Below the pieces are notes generated by a model, which had not been told where the DNA came from, ran no database searches, and saw only the letters and a program-made list of their open reading frames with translations. Position numbers and translations under genes: made by a program. Shown in pieces: positions 16,855 to 25,057 of a stretch of 49,250 nucleotides of DNA. Every line of letters begins with the position of its first letter. The first letter of the stretch is position 1. The DNA comes from Candidatus Peregrinibacteria bacterium. GTDB taxonomy: Bacteria > Patescibacteriota > Gracilibacteria > UBA1369 > UM-FILTER-53-11. The DNA lies in assembly GCA_016186205.1 (NCBI GenBank), contig JACPMA010000005.1:26541-75790 (forward strand). Direction: 5' to 3'.

Positions 16855-18311
16855 CGAGATGTACCACTGTTAAATGCTGCTTCAAACTCGCTCATGTTTT
16901 TTGCATTTCCAGGAGGTCCAATATAATTCTCTGTCAAAAATTTCCGCGCATTCGCTTGCGTCTCCGGATCAGCAACCAGCCGGCGCAAAAATTCAACTTT
17001 GTCTGGCATAGAAACGTATTTGTGATCAGGCGCAACCAAAAGCCGAGCGAGATTGTCGAGGAATTGACGCTGCCGCGCATCAAGTTCCTCCTGCCGTTCT
17101 TGCATATCCGGCAAAAGAGCATGTACGATTTTAAAAAGCGATGTATCCACGACTTTTGTCGGATCCTGCTCTGTATTGCCCGTTGAAAACTCGCGGAATT
17201 TTTCGCTGAAATAAGTATCAATCATAATGTTGCCGAGCGCCGCGCGCACTTCCTTAGGATCCACCGGCCCAACTACCCCTTTGTCCGCATTTTCATCATA
17301 AATAAACAACTTCGGCTGACCGTCAACAGAATATAATGCAACGTCACGCACAATATTGCCAAAATGAATTTCGCCCAAATTATTTTCTCCTATATGGAGC
17401 GTTACGCCGTCGTCTTCAATTGTGCGAACCGCAAAAATAGATTGCTCATGCGAAAGCAATTCGACTTTAGCGCCCTGCACTTCAGGCGGACTTTGACCAT
17501 ATATCTCCGCGACATTTTCGGATTTCCATACAGCAACATATTCTTCATACTGCCTTCGCAATTCCGGCGATGATTGTACGGCTGCGGCAAAAGCTTTTTC
17601 TGGATCATCGATTTTTCCAGATTGCTGGGCCATTGCCGCAATCATCGTTTCTTGAGAAAGTTGATCAACATCCGATTTTTGTTTTTCGAGATCAAGAAGA
17701 ACAGCATCAACCACTGCCGGATCTTCACCAACTCCATATTGAGACGCGATCGTTCTGGCAATAGCCATACGCCGTTCTGTGGTCCATGTTTCGTAATCCT
17801 CCGGCACAGCGTCATCAAGCCGCTTAAAAGCCTCGTCGAATTTCGGATCAATCGTAGGAATTGATTGACGGGAAAGCTCGGTTAAAGCTTCGGCCTGCCT
17901 GATGCGCAATCGATGCATGAAAAATTTATGGGCCTCTTTCATGAGGCGAGGCTGATCCTTTTTTGGACTACGCGATAAAACACGGCTGCGTTCGTGAAAT
18001 TCCCGCAGCAAATCTTGATCGATATAAACTCCGAGCCGTCGCGGTTTTTTAAAAACTTCCTGCCGTTTTTTTCTTTGTTCGCGGGCTTCGCGAAAATCGA
18101 TTTTTCCGGCAACTACCCGCTCTTGATAATCTAAATCGCGATGAGCTGCTTCTGCACGGCTGCGAACATCAGCATATCGCTCGCGCGGTTTTGGTGGTTC
18201 CAGCGGTGCGCGCGGAATTTCCAATTTTTTACTTTTTGGTTTCTCTCCTGACTGTTCTGGCGGTCTTCCCGGCTGTTCAGGCGGCCCTTGCGGCGGACGA
18301 GTTTTTGCCAT
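16851..18311 (-). CDS. Hypothetical protein, 486 residues, proline/charge-rich N-terminus
   Basis: I do not recognise this protein. Residues 1-45 are a low-complexity Pro/Glu/Lys tail (PPQGPPEQPGRPPEQSGEKP). Residues 45-130 are a highly charged, probably coiled or extended helix. The rest is a mixed domain with helices and a beta-rich stretch around residues 285-345 (AVRTIEDDGVTLHIGENNLG, YSVDGQPKLFIYDEN). No signal peptide or membrane span is present. The ATG at 18311 is preceded by AGGAAG at good distance. It starts 9 bp after the beta-CASP nuclease stop, so it is the second gene of that operon; a role with RNA or the nuclease is only a guess. Confidence 0.7.
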   Translation of the reverse strand: MAKTRPPQGPPEQPGRPPEQSGEKPKSKKLEIPRAPLEPPKPRERYADVRSRAEAAHRDLDYQERVVAGKIDFREAREQRKKRQEVFKKPRRLGVYIDQDLLREFHERSRVLSRSPKKDQPRLMKEAHKFFMHRLRIRQAEALTELSRQSIPTIDPKFDEAFKRLDDAVPEDYETWTTERRMAIARTIASQYGVGEDPAVVDAVLLDLEKQKSDVDQLSQETMIAAMAQQSGKIDDPEKAFAAAVQSSPELRRQYEEYVAVWKSENVAEIYGQSPPEVQGAKVELLSHEQSIFAVRTIEDDGVTLHIGENNLGEIHFGNIVRDVALYSVDGQPKLFIYDENADKGVVGPVDPKEVRAALGNIMIDTYFSEKFREFSTGNTEQDPTKVVDTSLFKIVHALLPDMQERQEELDARQRQFLDNLARLLVAPDHKYVSMPDKVEFLRRLVADPETQANARKFLTENYIGPPGNAKNMSEFEAAFNSGTSR

Positions 18312-18320
18312 ACATACTTC

Positions 18321-19718
18321 CTAAAAATTAAAAATCTCGCCAGGCGCCGGCATATCAATATCCTTGAATCCCTCTTCGAGCAAAATGTTTTTGAACATCA
18401 TCCCCTGCTCCACTTCGCCGTGCACAAGGAAGATTTTTTTGAGTTCGCGAATATGCGCAAGATAATCGAGGAGATCGCTCCTGTCCGCGTGCGCGGAGAA
18501 AGCATCCATCACTACTACATTTGCCCGAAGATGATACGGCTCGCCGAAAATTTTCACGATTGCCTGTTTTTCAAGAATTTTCCTGCCGAGCGTATTTTCC
18601 GCCATGTATCCCACTATAAGGATCGTATTTGCCGGATTTTCAACATTATTTTTGAGGTGATGAAGAATGCGTCCGTGTTCGCACATTCCCGCAGCGGAAA
18701 TAATGACGCACGGACCGCGGTAATCATTAAGCGCCTTTGAATCTTCAACGTCCGTAATATATTTGAGTCGTCCGAAACCGAACGGATTTTTCTGATCATT
18801 CAAAAATATCTCCCATGTTTCTTTGTCGAGACATTCTGGATGCGCCGTGAAAATTTCGGTTAGATTAACGGCAAGCGGACTGTCTACAAAAATTGGTATC
18901 TCTGGAATTCGTTTTTCTTTAAACAAAATATTGAGGTGATAAACGATTTCCTGCGTACGCTCAAGCGCAAAAGCAGGAATGATAATTTTCCCTCCTTTCT
19001 TGCATGCGTTATTCACGATTTTTTCGAGCTGCTCCGAAACGTCCAAAATCGATTTATGAAATCGGTTGCCGTATGTACTCTCCATAATAATAATATCCGC
19101 ACGCTCAACTTGATACGGATCGCGCAAGAGCGGCAGATTTTTCCGGCCGAGATCGCCGGTGAACACAACGATCCACTGCTTTTTAGTCTCGCTGTCGTCG
19201 ATGATAAGAACAACCTGCGCTGAACCCAAAATATGGCCGGCATCGCGGAACGAAGCCACAACTCCCGGCGCGACTTCAAACGGATGATCATAACTCATGC
19301 CGACAAATTGAGTTAGCGCTTGGCGCGCGTCATCAGCGGTATAAACAGGCTCAATGAGCGGTTTTTTCTTTTTCTTAAGACGTTCATTTAAATATTCCGC
19401 TTCTCTTTCTTGAATAAAACCGCTGTCGAGTAACATGTATGCACAAATGTCGCGCGTGGCATGGGTTGCATAAATTGGACCTTTGTAACCGTTTTTCACG
19501 AGCGTCGGAATATTCCCGCTGTGATCAATGTGCGCGTGCGAAAGAAGCATCGCGTCAATTTTGCTGGGTTCAATCGGCAACTCGCGATTTTTTCTGTTGG
19601 ATTCTTCGCGCTTCCCTTGGTGCATGCCAAAATCGAGGAAAATCCGTTTTCCGTTCACTTCAATCATATGCTTGCTGCCAGTCACCTCCTGGGCAGCGCC
19701 AAAGAATTGTATTTTCAT
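18321..19718 (-). CDS. Beta-CASP metallo-beta-lactamase RNA nuclease
   Basis: This 465-residue cytoplasmic zinc nuclease belongs to the CPSF73/YSH1-like branch of the metallo-beta-lactamase superfamily. Metal-binding motif 2 is HAHIDHSG (residues 61-68). Motif 3 is the His in DAGHILGSA and motif 4 the Asp in TGDLG. The beta-CASP insertion contains ESTYGNR and IIIPAFALERTQEI, with ISAAGMCEHGRILHHL and VDAFSAHAD supplying the CASP His motifs. It probably processes or degrades mRNA; the substrate is not readable from sequence. Length matches bacterial and archaeal homologues. Its promoter lies inside the end of the upstream grxC gene. The 486-residue unknown gene follows after 9 bp. Confidence 0.88.
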   Translation of the reverse strand: MKIQFFGAAQEVTGSKHMIEVNGKRIFLDFGMHQGKREESNRKNRELPIEPSKIDAMLLSHAHIDHSGNIPTLVKNGYKGPIYATHATRDICAYMLLDSGFIQEREAEYLNERLKKKKKPLIEPVYTADDARQALTQFVGMSYDHPFEVAPGVVASFRDAGHILGSAQVVLIIDDSETKKQWIVVFTGDLGRKNLPLLRDPYQVERADIIIMESTYGNRFHKSILDVSEQLEKIVNNACKKGGKIIIPAFALERTQEIVYHLNILFKEKRIPEIPIFVDSPLAVNLTEIFTAHPECLDKETWEIFLNDQKNPFGFGRLKYITDVEDSKALNDYRGPCVIISAAGMCEHGRILHHLKNNVENPANTILIVGYMAENTLGRKILEKQAIVKIFGEPYHLRANVVVMDAFSAHADRSDLLDYLAHIRELKKIFLVHGEVEQGMMFKNILLEEGFKDIDMPAPGEIFNF

Positions 19719-19747
19719 AGGTTTTGTTTAAGCCTCTATTTTTGTTT

Positions 19748-19776
19748 ATTATACCAGAAAATTACTTTTTCTTCAA
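19748..19776 (-). promoter_or_regulatory. Predicted promoter of the beta-CASP nuclease gene
   Basis: Minus strand TTGAAG (19771-19776), 17-bp spacer, perfect TATAAT (19748-19753), leader about 23 nt. The -35 box lies in the last codons of grxC. Confidence 0.65.
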
Positions 19777-20022
19777 CATTGGATCGAGGGCGCCTTTTGT
19801 GTCCAGCGCGCTCAAATCATCAAATCCGCCGATGTGCTTGCCGTCAATGAAAATCTGCGGAACCGTCATGCGGCCTCCGGATTTTTGAATCATTTCCTGG
19901 CGTTTAACCTCATCATGCTCCACATCAATTTCTGTGAACGTCTGGCCTTTTGATTTCAGCAATTCTTTAGCCGAACGGCAGTACGGACAATAGCTTTTTG
20001 TATAGATCGTAATGTCTGTCAC
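19762..20022 (-). CDS. grxC: Glutaredoxin 3 family protein
   Basis: This 86-residue thiol-disulfide oxidoreductase has the dithiol active site CPYC (Cys12, Cys15), the cis-proline motif TVPQIFIDGKHIGGFDDL and typical glutaredoxin length. It should reduce protein disulfides or mixed disulfides; whether the cell makes glutathione cannot be seen here. The start is GTG at 20022, with TATACT four bases upstream, and the gap to divergent rlmD is only 20 bp. Confidence 0.9.
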   Translation of the reverse strand: MTDITIYTKSYCPYCRSAKELLKSKGQTFTEIDVEHDEVKRQEMIQKSGGRMTVPQIFIDGKHIGGFDDLSALDTKGALDPMLKKK

Positions 20023-20042
20023 ACATATAGTATAGAAGATAT

Positions 20043-21506
20043 ATGATGCCTAAAAAAGGAGATATTGCGCAGTTGGAAATTGTTGATTTGGCTTTTGGCG
20101 GCGATGGTGTGGCAAAAATGAAAACCGATGAAGGCGAATTGGCGGTTTTTGTTGCTGGATGCGTACCGGGCGATAAAGTGGAAGCGCGGCTCTTAAAAAT
20201 AAAAAAACAGCATGTGGAGGCGCGGCTTGAAAAAATTTTAACGCCTTCTAAAGCGCGCATAACGCCGCGTTGCAAGCATTTTGCGAGCGCACAGCGCGAG
20301 CGCGAGGACGCAGCAAGCTTGGGTCTTGTGGGTCCCAAGCGAGCAAGTCCGAGCTTAAAAAATAGGTGCGGTGGGTGCTCGCTGCAATTTTTAAGTTATG
20401 AAGATCAATTAAAATGGAAACAGAAAATGGTAAATGATTCGCTTGAGCGGATCGGCGGATTTCACGGTATACGCATGGAGCCGATTCTTGGCTGCGAATC
20501 GCCGTGGTTTTACAGAAATAAAATGGAATATAGTTTTGGTGCTGATGCGGTGCTCGGCCTCCATCCGGCAAAAAATTACAAAGAAGTTTTTGATTTGGAG
20601 GAATGTTTTTTACAGTCGCCGCGCTCTGTGGAAATTGCGCTCGCTGTTGAAAAGTGGGGGCAAAAAAACCGGCTTTCTGGCTTTGATCCGCGTTCGGGCG
20701 AAGGCCTTCTTAAAAATCTCGTAATTCGCGAAGGAAAAAATACAAACGAAATCATGGTGAATTTGGTGACTGCGGCGGAGGATTTTCCTCCTGAAAAAGA
20801 TTTTGCGGAGTTCCTTAGAAAGGCATTTCCGGATATAACTTCCTGTTATCGTACTGCTGTAACAGTACGCCGCGGATTTCGAACCGCAGTGAAAGAATTC
20901 CTCCTATTTGGAAAACCGGCGCTTTCTGAAACTCTCACTGTCCAAAACATAACCCTCAAGTTTGAAATCTATCCGCAGGCATTTTTTCAACCAAATACAA
21001 AACAGGCGGAAATTCTCTATGGAAAAATCGTGGAATTTGCCGAGCCAAAAGCCGAAAATAGCATGTTTGACCTTTTCTGCGGCACCGGAACAATCGGCAT
21101 GTTTTTCGCAAAGCTCGGCTGCCAAGTGACAGGCATCGAACTCAATAAAGACGCTATAGAAAATGCCCACGCTAACGCGCGGATAAACGGCATTGAAAAT
21201 ATCGAATTTCTATGTGGAGATATAAATAAGGAGCAGCCTATGGCTGCATTATTTGATAAAAAGCGCTCGCATCCGCTCGCGCTGATCACCGACCCTCCAC
21301 GCGCCGGCATCGCTCAAAAATCCCTCGAAAAAATCATTGCGCTCAAAATTCCAAAATGGATTTATGTTTCGTGCAATCCAACCACGCTCGCACGGGACCT
21401 TAAAATAATCTGCGAAACCGGCGGATATAAAATCGAGAAAATCCAACCCGTTGATATGTTCCCTCATACATACCATGTTGAGACCGTTGTTAGATTGACA
21501 AAATAA
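20043..21506 (+). CDS. rlmD: RlmD/RumA-like rRNA (uracil-5-)-methyltransferase with inserted segment
   Basis: This 487-residue SAM-dependent enzyme should methylate C5 of a uracil in 23S rRNA (U1939 in E. coli), though tRNA-methylating homologues are hard to exclude. Residues 1-66 form a TRAM RNA-binding domain. The 4Fe-4S cysteines are Cys77, Cys109 and Cys112 plus one in LEECFLQS. The SAM motif is DLFCGTGTIGMF, then TDPPRAG, and the catalytic cysteine is in YVSCNPTTLARD. In normal RlmD the first two cluster cysteines are about five residues apart. Here 31 residues separate them, because residues 81-107 are encoded by a palindromic repeat (20283-20363). The start lies 20 bp from divergent grxC. 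Confidence 0.88.
   Translation: MMPKKGDIAQLEIVDLAFGGDGVAKMKTDEGELAVFVAGCVPGDKVEARLLKIKKQHVEARLEKILTPSKARITPRCKHFASAQREREDAASLGLVGPKRASPSLKNRCGGCSLQFLSYEDQLKWKQKMVNDSLERIGGFHGIRMEPILGCESPWFYRNKMEYSFGADAVLGLHPAKNYKEVFDLEECFLQSPRSVEIALAVEKWGQKNRLSGFDPRSGEGLLKNLVIREGKNTNEIMVNLVTAAEDFPPEKDFAEFLRKAFPDITSCYRTAVTVRRGFRTAVKEFLLFGKPALSETLTVQNITLKFEIYPQAFFQPNTKQAEILYGKIVEFAEPKAENSMFDLFCGTGTIGMFFAKLGCQVTGIELNKDAIENAHANARINGIENIEFLCGDINKEQPMAALFDKKRSHPLALITDPPRAGIAQKSLEKIIALKIPKWIYVSCNPTTLARDLKIICETGGYKIEKIQPVDMFPHTYHVETVVRLTK
20283..20363 (+). repeat. In-frame palindromic repeat inside rlmD
   Basis: The segment begins GCGAGCGCACAGCGCGAG, holds an inverted repeat CTTGGG...CCCAAG around 20318-20339, and ends GAGCTTAAAAA. 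Both ends recur in reverse orientation at 40099-40180 (upstream of nrdR). Its centre (20316-20343) matches 30218-30245 in reverse at 24 of 28 positions. It adds about 26 codons without breaking the frame. Confidence 0.7.
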
Positions 21507-21524
21507 ATAAAATTGCGGTAGAAT
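21495..21524 (+). promoter_or_regulatory. Predicted promoter for the 193-residue hypothetical gene
   Basis: Perfect TTGACA (21495-21500) over the last rlmD codons, an 18-bp spacer and TAGAAT (21519-21524), 11 bases before the ATG at 21536. GAAAGAAG in that gap could serve as a ribosome binding site. Confidence 0.6.
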
Positions 21525-21535
21525 AGAAAGAAGTT

Positions 21536-22117
21536 ATGGACTCAATAGACCAAATCTATTACGAAGACGAGCTTGGTGTAACCTCAACAACATACCAAAA
21601 GAGAGCAGCTGACTGCTTGGGAACTTTTTTGGCTGCTTTTCAACCGTCGCCAAAAAGCCATCGCCCAAAATTTCTTGGAAATGAAGATACTCCATTTTCT
21701 CTACGCATTACGCAAGAACCGCCAAGTGTTCAGATTCTTCAGTATCCGCAAGGCGGCGTTCAGAAAGGTATCCAAAGAATGCGCCGAAAAATGACAGGAT
21801 TTGCTGGCATGTTAGATATGGCACCACAGCAGCTAGTTTTAGCTCATGCCGGAGATCTTACGCGCGAATGTATTATTGTTTCGCTACGCGATGACACAAT
21901 GGAAACGATTTTAAAAAGCGGTTTGCTTTCTCCGGAACAAGTTGCGCAGTTGCTAAAGGTTGTACGCGAAGGCCATCCGGATTTGCTCGTCGTCGTACAG
22001 CGTTACATCATGGGAATCGAAGCTGAAGCCGGACTGCAAGTTCCGTATAGTTTTGTTGCGGAAAGCGACAGAGCGACTTTTGAATATCTAACTGCGCTTC
22101 CGGAAAATCTCATGTGA
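21536..22117 (+). CDS. Hypothetical protein, 193 residues
   Basis: I do not recognise this protein. It is soluble with no signal peptide. Visible features are an acidic N-terminus (MDSIDQIYYEDELG), a central segment VQILQYPQGGVQKGIQRMRRKMTGFAGML, and a mixed alpha/beta C-terminal half (LLKVVREGHPDLLVVVQRYIMG). It has its own promoter and ends by overlapping the convergent cca gene by 8 bp. No functional clue comes from neighbours. Confidence 0.7.
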   Translation: MDSIDQIYYEDELGVTSTTYQKRAADCLGTFLAAFQPSPKSHRPKFLGNEDTPFSLRITQEPPSVQILQYPQGGVQKGIQRMRRKMTGFAGMLDMAPQQLVLAHAGDLTRECIIVSLRDDTMETILKSGLLSPEQVAQLLKVVREGHPDLLVVVQRYIMGIEAEAGLQVPYSFVAESDRATFEYLTALPENLM

Positions 22118-23414
22118 TTTTCTTCAGCCAAACTTTAGCCTGTGCTTTTGTAGTGAGCTTTTTTTCGAGTTGCAGTAACCGCAGCTCCTCCAAAATTTCT
22201 GCGATTTTTTTGCCGGGTTTGAGGCCGGTAAGCGCCATAATTTCTTCTCCGGTTAGCAACCGTTTCGGTTCGCGCGGCATTTCCTTCATGTCTTTTCGAT
22301 AAAGCGCGAGCACTTTATTATAAGTCGAAAGATCGCATGGCACGGTTCCGGACGCATCGCAACGATTCACTTCCAAAAGATCGAGATACCACGGATTCAA
22401 AAACCAATGGCGCCGCCGTCCAATTGGCATATCCAAAACATTGTAAACCATCATGTGGTGCTTCACGAGCCACTGAATAATACGCATATCTTTCACGGAA
22501 AATTTAAGCCGGCGCAGAATTTTTTCAACTATTTCCGCGCTTCGCTCAGCATGATGATCAAACCGAATTCGTTCGGCGATTTTAAAAGTCTCCGGCTTTC
22601 CGACATCATGCAAAAACACAGCCCATCGAAGAATAAAAGAAGCATCGGGCTTTAATGCGGCAATGGCGCGGAGCGTGTGCGTCCATACGTCGCCTTCCGT
22701 GTGGTACTCCGGCGGCTGCGCCACGCCTTTCAGCGCCTGAATTTCCGGCAAAACAAGGGCTAAAACGCCTGTATCTTCCATATCTTCAAGCGCTTGCGGA
22801 AACGAAAGATGGAGAATCATTTTATGAAGTTCGCCCTGCAAACGCTCTGCGGAAACTTTGACAGAGAGTTTTGCATGTTTTTTGAGCGCCTGATACGTAT
22901 CCGGATGATATTGAAATCCAAACGTGTTTTTAAAACGAATCGCGCGGATTATACGCAAATGATCCTCTAAAATTCGTTCGTGCGGATCGCCTATAAATCG
23001 TATGAGTTTATTTTTAAGATCATCCTGGCCGCCGACAAAATCATAAATCTTATCGGCGAGGGGATCATAAAAAAGCGCATTAATTGTAAAGTCGCGCCGC
23101 TTTGCGTCTTCTTGCGGATTTGTGAACAAAACGGCATCTGGCCGACGGCCATCCGAGTAGCCGCTGTCTGAACGGAACGTTGCGACTTCAAAATGAAGGC
23201 CTTTGCGCTCGGCAATCACCACGCCGTATTTTTCGCCGATCGGATGTATTTTTTCTAGAAGTTTTTTAAGATCAGACGGCTGCGCCGAAGTGGCGATATC
23301 AAAATCTTTCGGGCGAATGCCGAGGAGCATATCGCGCACTGAGCCGCCTGCCCAATAAGCAATAAAGCCTGCTTGGCGCAGAATTTTGATTATCTCGATG
23401 GAAGTGAGCTTCAC
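22110..23414 (-). CDS. cca: CCA tRNA nucleotidyltransferase / poly(A)-polymerase-type enzyme
   Basis: This 434-residue class II nucleotidyltransferase adds or repairs the 3' CCA of tRNAs. The head domain has GGSVRDMLLG and the catalytic DFDIAT, then RRDFTINALFYDP. The neck and body have RILEDHLRIIRAIRF and AERLQGELHKM. A C-terminal HD domain (HTLRAIAAL, VFLHDVGKP, DHHAERSAEI) could give phosphohydrolase activity. Both tRNA genes in this window already encode CCA, so repair may be the main task for them. The start is GTG 23414, with TATAAT exactly six bases upstream. The 3' end overlaps the convergent hypothetical gene by 8 bp. Confidence 0.92.
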   Translation of the reverse strand: MKLTSIEIIKILRQAGFIAYWAGGSVRDMLLGIRPKDFDIATSAQPSDLKKLLEKIHPIGEKYGVVIAERKGLHFEVATFRSDSGYSDGRRPDAVLFTNPQEDAKRRDFTINALFYDPLADKIYDFVGGQDDLKNKLIRFIGDPHERILEDHLRIIRAIRFKNTFGFQYHPDTYQALKKHAKLSVKVSAERLQGELHKMILHLSFPQALEDMEDTGVLALVLPEIQALKGVAQPPEYHTEGDVWTHTLRAIAALKPDASFILRWAVFLHDVGKPETFKIAERIRFDHHAERSAEIVEKILRRLKFSVKDMRIIQWLVKHHMMVYNVLDMPIGRRRHWFLNPWYLDLLEVNRCDASGTVPCDLSTYNKVLALYRKDMKEMPREPKRLLTGEEIMALTGLKPGKKIAEILEELRLLQLEKKLTTKAQAKVWLKKIT

Positions 23415-23420
23415 CTCGCT

Positions 23421-23426
23421 ATTATA
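23421..23426 (-). promoter_or_regulatory. -10 box six bases before the cca GTG
   Basis: Perfect TATAAT on the minus strand, followed by AGCGAG and GTG. The start codon would be at +1 of a leaderless transcript. No convincing -35 box is present. Confidence 0.5.
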
Positions 23427-23439
23427 CCCGGAAAAATAT

Positions 23440-23489
23440 GGTTGCGCCTTTGGCGCATTATTTGCTTAGCCTCGCTGCGGCTCGGCCTG
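23440..23489 (+). repeat. Two-hairpin palindromic repeat, intergenic copy
   Basis: GGTTGCGCC-TTT-GGCGCA followed by TTAGCCTCGC and GGCTCGGCCTG. It aligns along its length with 24155-24206 (inside tsaD) and 26740-26790 (inside the SLH gene). It fills the gap between cca and the CARDB lipoprotein gene. Confidence 0.7.
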
Positions 23490-23876
23490 CTAGAATCCAA
23501 ACTCATTGTTTTCTTCATCGCTTTCTACAATAGCGTTGCGTGAATCAATCTCCGTAAAGATGATGCCGTTATGTTCCGTACCTGAGAAAGACGTTTCAAT
23601 AACCTTCTCTTCGCCGGCAGCAAGCCCGTTCACTTTTATATTAAACTCTCCCGCCGGGTTGGTATCTTTCGAAATTTCAATGTGAAGATTGAAATCGCCG
23701 GCTGGAGCGGTACCGGCATTATGGACTGTAATCTTGGCTCCATCGTCAATTTCCTCAATATCGGTAACTTCAAGGTCTGGTAAACTAACTGTTGATGGAG
23801 CTGTCGTTGTGGCGCTTCCGCCGCATGCCGTAAGAAAAGCCATCATAAGGATGATACTTATTGTGAGTCGTTTCAT
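23490..23876 (-). CDS. CARDB-domain lipoprotein
   Basis: This 128-residue secreted lipoprotein has signal peptide MKRLTISIILMMAFLTACGG, with lipobox FLTAC (Cys18). A short Ser/Thr linker follows, then one CARDB-like immunoglobulin-fold domain: LPDLEVTDIEEIDDGAKITVHNAG in the first half, then VNGLAAGEEKVIETSF and the ending AIVESDEENNEF. These are the usual CARDB landmarks (D-L-x-V, V-x-N-x-G, E-x-x-E-x-N-N). It is probably a surface adhesion or structural protein. The gene is divergent from tsaD across an AT-rich 60-bp gap. Confidence 0.8.
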   Translation of the reverse strand: MKRLTISIILMMAFLTACGGSATTTAPSTVSLPDLEVTDIEEIDDGAKITVHNAGTAPAGDFNLHIEISKDTNPAGEFNIKVNGLAAGEEKVIETSFSGTEHNGIIFTEIDSRNAIVESDEENNEFGF

Positions 23877-23936
23877 AATAAAAAATTAAGAAATATTTAT
23901 GGAAAATATAACATAAATTCCATAAGGCAGAAAATT

Positions 23937-25010
23937 ATGAAAATTCTTGGGATTGAAACAAGTTGCGATGAGACTTCCTGCGCCGTGGTGGAAAACGGAC
24001 GCCGGATTTTGTCGAATGTCATTTCGTCGCAAATTGCTTTGCATCGAAAAACAGGGGGCGTGGTGCCGGAAGTGGCGGCGCGGGAACACGTCGTAAAAAT
24101 CATTCCGGTTTTGGAAATGGCTCTGAAAAAAGCAAAAATCGCGCTGCCGCAAAAGGTTGCGCCCTCCGGGCGCATTAATCGCTTAGCCGAGCTTCCGCTC
24201 GGCCTGATTGACGCAATTGCGGTGACGGCAGGGCCGGGTTTACTGAGTTCATTATTGATCGGCGTTAATGCAGCGATGACGCTTGCGCTTATATATAAAA
24301 AACCTCTGATTCCAGTGAATCATATTGAGGGGCATATTTATGGAAATTGGCTTAAAGATGAAACGCCAAAATTCCCAGCTGCCGTTCTCACGGTTTCCGG
24401 CGGCCACAATGAACTTCTTATTTGGAAAGGACACGGCGAATATAAATTTCTTGGCGCCACGCTCGATGACGCGGCCGGCGAAGCCTTTGATAAAGTCGCG
24501 CGCCTGCTCGGGCTTCCCTATCCCGGAGGACCGGAAATTCAAAAAGCCGCTAAAGCTGGTGATCCGACAAAATACCCTCTTCCGCGCGCATGGCTGCCTA
24601 AAAATCCTTTTGATTTCAGTTTTTCTGGAATCAAAACTGCGGTGCTCTATTTAACAAAAAAAATGTCTCCGCGAGCCCTTCGGCAAGCCAAGAGCGACAT
24701 TGCAGCCAGCTTTCAGGAAGCCGTTTGTGAAGTTCTCGCCACAAAACTTGCGAATGCGGCTAAAAAATATAAGGTGCGCGAAGTGCAACTCGCCGGCGGA
24801 GTTTCTGCAAATACACGATTACGTGAGCTCGCGCGTGAACTTTTGCCTTCAAAAATTCCGCTCCGTTTTTGCGCTAACCTTACCCTTTGCACCGACAACG
24901 CTGCCATGATCGCCGCAGCCGGCTACTTCCGCTACAAAAAAAATCCGGCGCGCTATAAAAAATGGCGGCCGATCATCGCGGATCCCAATTTAGAATTGCG
25001 CGCTTTCTAA
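23937..25010 (+). CDS. tsaD: tRNA N6-adenosine threonylcarbamoyltransferase TsaD
   Basis: This 357-residue ASKHA-fold protein transfers threonylcarbamoyl to A37 of ANN-decoding tRNAs, together with TsaB and TsaE, which are not in this window. The hallmarks are GIETSCDETS at the N-terminus, the metal ligands His129 and His133 in NHIEGHIYG, SGGHNELL, LDDAAGEAFDKVARLLGLPYPGGP and AGGVSANTRLR. Residues 73-90 (KVAPSGRINRLAELPLGL) form an extra segment between the helix ending ALKKAKIA and the IDAIAVTAGPGL strand. That segment is encoded by a palindromic repeat (24155-24206). The hisS gene follows 47 bp downstream. Confidence 0.93.
   Translation: MKILGIETSCDETSCAVVENGRRILSNVISSQIALHRKTGGVVPEVAAREHVVKIIPVLEMALKKAKIALPQKVAPSGRINRLAELPLGLIDAIAVTAGPGLLSSLLIGVNAAMTLALIYKKPLIPVNHIEGHIYGNWLKDETPKFPAAVLTVSGGHNELLIWKGHGEYKFLGATLDDAAGEAFDKVARLLGLPYPGGPEIQKAAKAGDPTKYPLPRAWLPKNPFDFSFSGIKTAVLYLTKKMSPRALRQAKSDIAASFQEAVCEVLATKLANAAKKYKVREVQLAGGVSANTRLRELARELLPSKIPLRFCANLTLCTDNAAMIAAAGYFRYKKNPARYKKWRPIIADPNLELRAF
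24155..24206 (+). repeat. Two-hairpin palindromic repeat inside tsaD
   Basis: GGTTGCGCC-CTCC-GGGCGCA, then the perfect hairpin GCCGAGC-TTCC-GCTCGGC. It is the same family as 23440-23489 and 26740-26790. It is in frame and encodes about 17 residues absent from ordinary TsaD. Confidence 0.7.
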
Positions 25011-25018
25011 GGAATCCA

Positions 25019-25046
25019 TTGCATCGCAGCGGCAAGTTGGTATAAT
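25019..25046 (+). promoter_or_regulatory. Predicted hisS promoter
   Basis: TTGCAT (25019-25024), 16-bp spacer, perfect TATAAT (25041-25046), 11 bases before the ATG at 25058, so the leader is only a few nucleotides. Confidence 0.55.
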
Positions 25047-25057
25047 ACTCTTTACGT

